Shown piece after piece: positions 50,834 to 61,300 of a stretch of DNA of 64,000 bases. The stretch lies in the NCBI GenBank assembly GCA_003117195.1, contig BDSI01000029.1, positions 1,057,023-1,121,022 of the forward strand. Direction: 5' to 3'. The notes below the pieces were generated by a model. The model saw only the letters and a program-made list of their open reading frames with translations, had not been told where the DNA came from and made no database searches. Within the stretch, counting starts at the first letter, position 1, and each line of letters begins with the position of its first letter. The position numbers were made by a program, and so were the translations under genes. Source of the stretch: Eudorina sp. 2006-703-Eu-15. Its lineage: Eukaryota; Chlorophyta; Chlorophyceae; Chlamydomonadales; Volvocaceae.

Positions 50834-52698
50834 CCCGAGGCGAGGACCCCGAAGCATACCTCACGGGCCAGACACCCCACGCGATCCAGTTCCCCAACCA
50901 CCGCAGCACCAGCACCCACGCCGACTTCGTCACAGCTGAGCTCCAGAAGTGCCTGCACACGGGCGCGATCAGGGAGTGGCCAGCCGAGTGGGGTCGGCCA
51001 ACGGTCATCAACGGCTTGCGCGTGGTGGAGGGCAAGAAGCTGCGCCTGTGCATGAACCCCATGTACCCGAACCTGTTCATGGAGATCCCGCCGCTGAAGT
51101 ACGAGTCCCTGGCCGACCTGCCCGGCTTCCTACACAAGGGCGATCTCATGTTCACCACCGACGACAAGAGCGGGTACTGGAACCTGCTGCTTCACCCGGA
51201 GATGTACCGCTACGCCGCGTTCGAATGGCAGGGCAGAATGCATTGCTGGCTGGTGATGGCGTTCGGCTTCGCACCCGCATGCTGGGTCTACAGCATGCTG
51301 AAACAGGAGCTGTTCCGGCCGTTGCGAGAGAGGGGCGTCAACCTGGCATTCCTGATTGACTACTGTGCGGTGGCGGCACGGACCATGGGGGCGGCCCAAC
51401 ACCTGTGCAGGGGGGTGGTCGGCCTGCTCCCCGCCTTGGGCTTCACCCTGAGCTTGGAAAAGTGCCAGCTGCGCCCGTCGCACTGAGTCCGCTTCCTGGG
51501 CTTCATTGTGGACACTGCACAGGAGGCATTCGAGGTGCCGGAGGACAAGGTACGGCAACTGGAGGACGAGGTGGCGGGCCTGGAGGCGGCGGGGCTGACC
51601 ACGATTACGCCCCGTACGGTGGCGCGCTTGGTGGGGCGCATCATGTCCATGAGCCTGGCGGTGGCCACAGCCCCCCTCCACGCGCGTGTGGTCTGGCAAG
51701 CGGCAGCTGGGACATTGGACTGGGACGAGGCGGTCGGCGACCCGACAACCTTCCTGTCACGGGCGCGGCTGTTCGTGGACCTGCTCCACCGCAAGAACGG
51801 AAAGACGTGGTGGCGGTGCGGGGCGGCACTGGTGCTACGAGTGGCGGGCGATGCGTCAGAGCGGGCTTACACCGCGTTACTACCGGACAGGCAGCTGGGG
51901 GCCGGGGAGGTGAGCGAGATGAGGGTCCTGTTCACCCCCGCGGAGACGGGGCGCATGGCTTGTGGGGACATGTCCAGCACGGAGCGGGAGCTGCTGACAG
52001 TGGCACTGGCCGTGAACTGGCTGCAGGACATGGGACCGCATCTGCTCGTTGGGCGCATGCTGCAGTACCAGACAGACAGCCAAGCAGCGGCGTTTTGCGT
52101 GCTGGGCATGAAAGGCAAGGGCATGTGCCTACAGCGCGTGGACGAGCTCTACAGGCTCTGTGCGGAGCTGGACCTGGAGGTCCAGTTGGTCTGGTAACCC
52201 CGCACGGAACAGCTGCAGCGCGAGGCGGACGCGCTATCCAAGTACGAGGACGGCTCGCAGTGGTGCCTGGACGACACCGTTTTCTTCCGCCTGTGGGGGG
52301 AAGCATGCCTGCAAGGCATGTTCACAGACGAGTTTTCCACAAAGCTGCCGGGCCGCTTCTTCTCGCGCCACTGGAGCCGGGGCACCTTGGCTGTGGACGC
52401 ATTCTCAAAAGATTGGGGCGAGTGGGGCCGCCGGGGCGTGCTCTACATCAACCCGCCATTCGACCAAATGGGCAAGGTAGTGCGCAAGATAGCAGACGAC
52501 CGGCCGGACTGTGTCCTTATCGCACCGGTGTGGCCGCGGTGGTGGCGGGCGACGCTCGGCACCTTGCCGGTTAAGGCACGGAAGCGACTGCCACACATAC
52601 CCACACTGTTCAGGCCGGGGCCCCAGGTACCCGGCAACGAGGCGCGGAATCCCAAGGCCCCGCGCTATGCGGTGGAGGCGGTGTACATCGTGTGGTGA
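50743..52698 (+). pseudogene. RT / RNase H / methyltransferase-like frame with two in-frame stops
   Basis: One frame runs from 50743 to the TGA at 52696-52698 apart from TGA at 51484-51486 and TAA at 52195-52197. RT motifs include DDKSGYWNLLLHPEMY and FGFAPACWVYSMLKQEL, but the catalytic motif reads FLIDYC where FLIDD is expected, so the second Asp is lost. After the first stop come VRFLGFIVDT and RNase H motifs (YQTDSQAAAF, EADALSK). The second stop falls exactly where DIRS-type RNase H has W-x-PR. The C-terminal domain (VLYINPPFDQMGKVV, IAPVWPRWWRATL) has an intact NPPF methyltransferase-type motif. The polymerase is dead; the last domain could still be readable. Confidence 0.82.
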
Positions 52699-52926
52699 GG
52701 CAGAGCAAGGAGGGGTCGGGGAAGGAGAGAGGCGTCCGGCTGGGAAGCCATTGCGCAACCCCGGGGCAGGCCCACAAACATCGACGGCCGCACCGGCACA
52801 CAATGCGCTGGTAAGACAGCGTACGACGGCGGCGCGGAGGTACGGCAGACGTACATGGCGCCGCGAAGACTAAAATCCCTGGTGGTACACTCAGATATCA
52901 AGCCGGAAGCGGTGCGAGCTGTACGC

Positions 52927-52981
<55 letters not shown>
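52927..52981 (+). repeat. (GT)n microsatellite
   Basis: About 27 GT dinucleotides, followed by TATCAAGAAGAAAAGCTGAG and CCGCG. Confidence 0.95.
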
Positions 52982-52985
<4 letters not shown>

Positions 52986-53615
52986 CAAGAAGAAAAGCTG
53001 AGCCGCGAATAAGCAGACCCGTGTCCAGCAATGCAACCGACGACTGAGACCGAGACCAGAGTTACCAATATGCCAGGGCGAAATATGTCGTCCATAAGGA
53101 GTCCCAAGGTGGTGTAGGCCGTGATGCTGCAGCGCCCCGTATCGTTGTCGAGCGCCGGTGGGCGCCGGGACGCCAGCAGAAGCAGCGGCTATGACGTCGT
53201 AGGCTAATGCAGATGAAAACTCTACTAAGCTACCTACTGATCCTAAGGTGCAGCAAAAGCAAGGGCGTATGCGTCAACAGCGCGTGCAATGCCGACAGCA
53301 AGCAAGTGCCCGGCACAACCGTCCCAGCCCGTGCAGAAGGAAAAGATACTGACCTGAATGCAGAATCGGGAGCACCAAGCGAAGCAGCACCGTCAGTGGT
53401 TAGCGAAGCGAAGTCGGAGGACATGCAAGGCGGATGGCAAGACAGGGACACACGTGAGCGCGACGGTCCTAAAAGTTGTTAGTAAGAAGGAAAAAACGAG
53501 CAAAGCAAATGGAATGCAAAGATGCGGGTGCCGAATTTGCAGTGATGTGCCGGGTACGAACGCGGTCAACGGCCGTCACAGCGCAGGGGCAAAGAACTAA
53601 TAGCAGATGCTGCGG

Positions 53616-53619
<4 letters not shown>

Positions 53620-53697
<78 letters not shown>
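53620..53697 (+). repeat. (GT)n microsatellite
   Basis: About 38 GT dinucleotides immediately before a 67-bp partial copy of family C. Confidence 0.95.
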
Positions 53698-54295
<598 letters not shown>

Positions 54296-54299
54296 GATG

Positions 54300-54384
<85 letters not shown>

Positions 54385-54398
54385 TGTGTGTGTGTGCA
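54300..54398 (+). repeat. (TG)n microsatellite
   Basis: About 48 TG dinucleotides with one TTTG interruption, replacing the missing 3' end of family C copy 4. Confidence 0.95.
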
Positions 54399-54833
54399 GG
54401 GAGTGTAGGTGCGTATGGGGCGTGGGACGTAGGCCTGGTCTAAGAGACGTGGGTCTGGATTGGGAGGTGCATTTCCCTGAATGAACATTGGGGAAGGGCA
54501 AAAGGCTGGACACGGAATCTCCTCATTAAGTTAGTCCGGTACGGAGCAACGAGCATTTACGTTCAAGCAGCCAAGTGCGTCTACTGGAGTAGTAGCCCCA
54601 ACTTGTACCGCTAAGATGCGCACATAGTGGTTTTTACGATGTTACTGATGTCCTGTGGGAAGGATTGGAACACGGAATGGCAACGCTTATAAACAAGAAC
54701 CGCTGAAATATGCCAAACGTACGATTTGAATACCGGTATAGGGGTAACATTTTGTTGCAAGGGTTGCAGTATAAGCCAGACCATTACCTACGACAGACAT
54801 CGTGCTATAAATTAACAATTACCGGGGGCCCAA

Positions 54834-54871
54834 GGGTCATTGCACCGTGAACGACCGTTGTACAATGACCC
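54834..54871. other. 9-bp perfect inverted repeat
   Basis: GGGTCATTG at 54834-54842 pairs with CAATGACCC at 54863-54871 around a 20-nt loop that contains its own weak complementarity (ACCG/CGGT-like). Confidence 0.8.
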
Positions 54872-54953
54872 TGTGCGACCGAACCACCGAAACGCACACC
54901 AGTAATTATCACCATATGCATGCGTTATCCATTTATCCAAGCCGTTCTGTCTA

Positions 54954-55006
54954 TACCACCTAAGCGAGCCGCCAAGCCGCCCGCTTAGGCCAAGGCTTAG
55001 GTGGTA
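54954..55006. other. 12-bp perfect inverted repeat
   Basis: TACCACCTAAGC at 54954-54965 pairs with GCTTAGGTGGTA at 54995-55006. An extra GCTTAGG lies inside the loop at 54983-54989, so two alternative pairings are possible. A GGCACC/GGTGCC hairpin follows at about 55022-55036. Confidence 0.85.
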
Positions 55007-55327
55007 CACGTTGGACTCCCCAGGCACCCACGGTGCCTTGGCGATTTCCATCCTGCCCCGCAACCACATATGGTGAAGTTCTACCCATCATAGGTATTCC
55101 CACCGGGTGCCCATCCGCAAATTGACTCTCCTCCAGGTGTACGAACGCACTTAATAGCTCTAACCGTGAGCCACGACCGTGAGCTATAACATTGTCATGA
55201 CTCTACTAATCAAACGCAACCCCCGATAGCACCATACTTGTTCAGGCACTCCCTTTGCACAAGAAGACATAAGGCATTATCCTACCAACCCCATTGACTT
55301 AAGGATAAGTATTGATTGCTTCCGGCT

Positions 55328-58300
55328 ATGGTCATGGACGGTGAAGGTCAAAGCAAGGCATCTTTGGAGGCGTCGTCTGATGCGAAAGCAACAACTTGGC
55401 GGGACCTTCCAGATCATCTTCTAGAGGTGTGGAATGGTAGTAGCGATTTACCCGTTTGAACGGAACATAATGGTCGGGTTATGGTACAACTGACTTGAAG
55501 TGCCCTGACTCCAAGAGTTGGTCAGGCGGCGCAACGCCGCGGGGCGGTTGCTTGCGGCGGACCGGCACAGGAAGTTTCATCAAGCTGTGACCAAATCGGA
55601 TCTTGGTGCACCCACAGGCGGTCGGTGCCCATGTGTACGGCTACGACTACTTGACCTCGCGCCTCGTCTGCCACGCATGGCGTCGGGCGCTGTCCCCCGT
55701 CACACGGACTGTGAAGGTGCGCTGCGGAAGCATCGGGAGGAACAGGAGGAGGAGCAGGAGGAGCCGGCGGTGTTTGTGACCCGTCGCCCCGATGTTCTCG
55801 TGCAAAGACGCCCATTGTCCGTCGCGGTTAGCTTGACCCTAACCTGCAACAACGTCAGGGCGACCGAAGAGTGCGGCCATGCAGCGCCGCTCATCGGACG
55901 CTGTGCGCCACGCACTAACTGCAAGATACAGCACCAGCATCAGCAGCAGGGGGGGTTGCAACGAATGGGTAGGGCAGGGCAAAGCAGTGGGGATTCACGA
56001 AGGGTGCGGTCGTCCGGGCGCACCTGTCGAACCGGCATTGCTCAAGAGGGGGTCACGAAGGGGGGGGCTAAGCTCCGTCTTGTTCGCGCCCACCCTTCCG
56101 TTGTCACAGCACGGTGTTAGGTTGCAGTGTCTCCGCCGCCACAGCCATCCCGCCCAGCCTCTCCTGTTGCCGCCGCTGCTGCTGCTGCTGGCCGCTGCCC
56201 GCCGCACGTCGCCATGCGCTCCTCCTCCTATCTGTCATTCGTTCGGTCTGCTGCTGTTGGCTGGCTGGCTGGCCCGCAGGTGCACCTGCACCACCGCCAT
56301 CTCGACCCCAGGACCCGGCTGCGAGCCGTGCAGGAGGCCTTTCCCAGGTGCGTGTGTGTGTGTGTGTGGGGGGGGGGTGATGTGATGAACCTCAAACCAG
56401 GGGGGGCGATCTGTGTGGGTGCGCGCGAATGGAACCCTGCGGAGGCGGTACACGGAAGCAGCGTTGGGCGTGTTGAAGCCCACAAACCACCCCGGGCTAC
56501 CAATTGTCTACCAGTTTCCTATGTATAACCCGTGGCGCCCCCCACCGGGTGTGGCCGGGTCCGTTCTGGGGCTTACATTCGCTTTGGTCCTCCCCGCTTC
56601 CCCCCTCCCAACAGGGCGAGCCGCATGGTGATGTACGTGGATGCCAACACGGACCGGGAGGAGGCGGATCTGCAGGTGGGCGTGTGCGGTGTGTGCGTGT
56701 GCGCGTGCGCGTGCATAAGAGAGCTGAGCCGCGAGAAACGCGTGTGTTTTGTCGTACTCCACATCATCCTCGCACCTTGCTGGCGCGTCCGATCGCGCTG
56801 TCCGGGACACTCTCTGCGCACACGGCTCGACCCCTGTGTGCCAATCAAGACAGCGAACCCGCAAAAACGTCACCGTGGCAAACCCCCCTCAATCAATCCC
56901 TCTTCACCGGACCTTTGCTCTGGCAGCAGCGCAAGTTTGAATGTGTCTACCGATTTCCTATACTCCCCTCAATCCACCAATTTCCTGTACCTTCTCGGGT
57001 GAGGTGAGGTGAGGTCCGTCCCCGCCTCACCGCCTCCCACCTGGCGGGTCAGACCGGTCATACCGTCTCCGGGCCATCTCCCCCCGCGGCCGTAAGCGCA
57101 GTCCCGTGGGGCCCCCCCGTCTGACATGTGCCCCCGGCCCTGGGGCCCCTGGCCCCGGCCCTGCCCTCCTGGCCCCGCTTGCTGTCTCTTTGTCCTTGTC
57201 TGCGTCTCTCTCTACGTCGGTCCCCAGAGGGCGTGTTCGGCCACCCTCCAAGCAATGGCGGACACGACGGCCGCCGAATCCTCATCGGCCCACCCGCCGC
57301 ACCCACCCGGGCGGCAGCCCCAACCGCAGCCCGAGCAGGCGCAGCAGCACGCGCTGGCCCAGCAGCCGCAGCCGCACGGGCAGCCGGATGCGGGGGGCAG
57401 AAGCTTGGGGCGATGTGCTGGCGGCAGCGACGCCGGCGGCGGTGGGCCGGGTCCTCCAGGGGGGGTTCCGTGGGGGTCACCGCCGGACCGCGCCGGGGAC
57501 CGCCGGGATGATGGCCACGGTGATGCCGCCGCCGCCGCCCTCGCCGCCGCCGCCGCCCCACCCGCCGGCAGCCTGACGTGGCAGTTCATGTCGGTGACTG
57601 TGGGCGCCTCCGTGCTGCCGCTCAATCGGGACCAGCTGGACGCCACCACACACCGCCTCATCACCAGCTGCCAGTGGGTCGGCCAGCAGGTGGGGCGGAT
57701 GGGCGAGTGGGCGGGTGGGTGGGCGGTGCATGGGTGGGGCGGATGGGCGGGGCGAGGTAATGCAGGTACTCTGTAACACACCCATCCGCCTTGCCCTCCT
57801 GGAGTTTGTCTTTGGTCTACCAGTTCGTTTACCGCTATGCCTGTCCTCGAGATCTTGGCACTTGGTATTCTCATCCATTCTCCACCGGATCTTTGCCCTG
57901 GCAGTGACAGCAGTTTGCAGCAAGCAACCGATTCTCGCTGCTCCCTCATGCCCTCCCGTACAAGTCCCCGGTGGCCTCTTTCGGCCCCCTGCTTTGGGCA
58001 TTCTACAACTCCATGCATCCATTCCGCCAACCATTCCGCCAACCATTCCGCCAACCATTCCGCCAACCATTCCGCCAACCATTCCGCCAACCATTCCGCC
58101 AACCATTCCGCCAACCATTCCGCCAACCATTCCGCCAACCATTCCTCCGTTCCTCACACCGTTCCTCACACCGTTCCTCACACCGTTCCTCACACCCACA
58201 TCCTGGGTTCATTCCGGGCTTGTGTTGTCTCTCCGACCCTCGTCCCACCACATTCATCCACCCTACCATCCACCCATCTTCCCGTTTCTTACTCCCACCG

Positions 58301-61300
58301 CCTTGTGGCTCCCCTGCGCAGCTGGGCAGCGCCTTCGCTGCGGCTCAGCCGTATTTCCGCCGCCTTCGCCACCTGACCACCCTGGATCTGACCGCGGACT
58401 CGGCGCTGCTGGCGGCCGTGCTGCTGCAGCTGGCCCAGCCGGGGGCCCTCCCTGGCCTCACGGAGCTGCGGTTCACGCGGACGGAGGCCTCCCGGGGGGC
58501 GCTGGGGAGGTGGCTGGGGGCGGCGCAGGGCGCGGGCGGCACAGCGGCGGCGGAGATGGCGACGGCTCTGGAGGCGCTGGTGGCGCTGACGGGGCTGCGG
58601 GCGCTCTCGTTGAATACGGGTGAGTACGAGGGGGATATGACCCGCGGGTCGGCGAGGTGGTGTCGGTGGGCAATAATCGTGGCGTTGTGTTTGGCACGGC
58701 GCTTGGCCGGGCCACGGGGGGACCCTCAGCCGCGAAAGAGGAATGCTGTCAGGAGCCGGTCATGTACCCTTTGATTCAGCACCAAAGTGACGACAACCGA
58801 TGCGGGTGGCGTTAAAAGGCCGAACGCGGGCACAGCGGCGCTATCCTGCGCTGCCCCGCGGTGACGATGCCCATACCGCCATACGTCTGTAGGGCGTGTG
58901 AGTGGCTGAGTGGAGCCCGACTCGCGGGGAGTCCCAGGCCCGGGGGAGACCGTCCCTCGCCCTCGCCCTCCCGGAGGTTGTCTCGCCACTCCCGTCCTGG
59001 GTTGCCTGTTCGTCTCAACCTCAACCGCCTCGCGCCGCATCCCGCGCTGGGGCCGCCTCCGTCTCCACCCGGGCCCTGCTGAAACCAACCAGGGTGGAAC
59101 CTAGAGCGACCCCGTCCCCCTTCCCATTGGCATGCCCCCGCGTGTTGAGTCCCTCTCCCGCGTGTGAGTCCCTCTCCTACGCGACAGTCCCCGCAGCAAC
59201 CCAGAGGGTCTCCCCTGATGTGGGTTGTGATGTGTGATGTGACGGGGGATTGGGGGCGCCGCAGGCCTCCCTGGATTGCCCTCGTGCGTGTCGCGGCTGT
59301 CGCTGCTGGGTTCCCTGGAGCTGCACCACAGCGGCCGCGGGGTGGCGGTGGTGGAGGACGTGGGGCTGCTGGCGGCGCTGACGGGGCTGTCGTCCCTAAA
59401 GCTGAGGTGCGGAGGACGGGGCAGGGCAGGGGGGAGGACCGGCGAGGAGCGGCCGAGCGGTGTAGAGGGCGCACTTGTGGATTGCTGGTGGTGCGAAGGA
59501 AGTGGAGCGAAGGAAGTTACAAGTGGGGAGACGGGGGCTGCAGTGTGGGCTGGAAGGTTTTGGTGGTCTGGATTGAGGGGGAGAGGGGCGGATAGTGACA
59601 GTGATGAGGAGCAACGTCCTGCCAATTATCCTATGCTGGCGCAGTTCCGATTTCGTGCATAATGTGTGCTTCGAGGTTGCGTCTGCCAACTACGGTACCC
59701 TCCCGCAACAAAGACGCCTGGAGGCGGCGCGCCTTGTGATGAACGAGACAGGACGGGATGGAACGCAGCGAGGTTTTGAGGTCGCTCAAGGGTAGGGAAC
59801 TAGGGATAAGGTCACGGCAACCGGGTCCCGTGGCCGGTTGCACCTGGCGGCAAGGAGTCCTTGCGTCCAAGGGCCCGACCCGGCCGCACCCGGCCCGGCC
59901 CCTCCCTGCCCTGGGGCTCCCTCGCAGGTATGTGGCCCTCAGCCAGCTGTGGCAGCTGACCCGCCTCACCGCCCTGACCTCCCTGGACCTCACTCTGCGG
60001 GGCTACTTCTCCGGCGAGGGGGGCCCCGACGGCGAGGACGAGGGGGAGGAGGCGGACGAGCTGGATGCGGTGATGGAGGAGGACTGGCTGGAGGCGGGGC
60101 TCGACCACCTCCACAACCACCAGCCACCTTACCCGAACGCGCAGGCGGCAGCGGCAGGCATTTACCCGCCGCCGCTGCCGCCGCTGCATCAACACCCGCA
60201 GCTCCCGCACCAGCTGCATGTCGATTTCATCGTCCCGCACGGGGTGCAGCAGACAGCGGCGGCAGCGGCGGCCCAAGTGGGGTTGCACGCGTTGCCCTGG
60301 CCGCTGCAGCCACATGCACCACCTGCGGCGGCTGTGGCTGCACTGGCTCCCGGAGCGCAGGGCTCCGTGCAGCCGCCGCCGCCGCCCCCGGCGGGGACGG
60401 GGGCGGGGGCAACGCTGCACGCGGCCCCGCACCAGCCTGCCAACCCTCAGGGTCTGTCAGCCCCCTGGCTAAACCCCGTGTCGGCCTTGCTCCTTAGCCC
60501 CTCGCTTTACGAAGGCGAGAACCTGGACCTCCATCAGCATCAGCACCACCACCACCACCAGCAACAACCGCATCCACCCGCGGCAGCCACCGCCTCCTCC
60601 GTCGGCAGTTCCGCAGGGGCCGCCACAGCCTCGGCCTGGGCGGCCCTGGGGGGGCCCTCAGGCTCCGGAACCTCGGGTGCCGGCCCGCTGGCGGCATCCG
60701 CCGCTCCAGGGGTTTCGTGCGCTGCGGGCTTCCCCATGTCGGCCTCAGACCCGATGCCCGGGAACGGCCCCATCCCCCATGTGACCCATTGCCCGCGGAC
60801 TCGACTCGCTTCAGCGGCTCCTGCAATACCCGCTGCCACCTCCGGGGGCCCTGGTGGTGGCGGCGCCAACCAAAGCGGGGGGGCCTTCGGGTCATGCGGG
60901 GGGGCCTTCGGGTCATGGCTGCACGGCGGTTTCCTGAACGAGGGGGACAGCGACTCGGAGGGCGCCCTCACCTTCAGTCTGGGCTCCTCGGCCGCCGCTA
61001 GTGACCTGCGGCCCGAGGAGGAGTGCGGCGTCGGCAGCGGCGCCGGCGGCCTCGACGCCGCCGCCGGCAGTGTGGGCAGCGGCGGCGGCGGCGGCAGGGA
61101 CAGTGGGGGCCCAGCCCCTGATGCTCCCGACCGCGAGGGTGGACCGGGGGCCGCGACCGCGTCCGTTGGCCTCCGCGGACGTACGACGGTGACGTCAGCG
61201 CCGGCGGAGGGAGCCGCGACGCCGGCCCCGTCTAGGCCGATGGTGGGGGCGGCGCCGCGGGCGTCAGAACCCCCGACGGCGGGACCGTCCGGAACGGCGG

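Larger units (their letters stand above)
47364..52700 (+). mobile_element. second retroelement (DIRS-like RT/RNase H/methyltransferase), decayed
   Basis: Plus-strand order is hairpin-bearing tandem leader, Ala/Gly/Pro-rich first ORF (47786-49582), second ORF (49622-50833), then RT, RNase H and a methyltransferase-like domain with NPPF (50743-52698). The polymerase frame has two in-frame stops and a changed catalytic motif. No tyrosine recombinase, integrase or terminal repeat is seen before the (GT)n tract at 52927. Classification as DIRS-like rests on RNase H style and on the NPPF domain that follows it. Confidence 0.75.
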
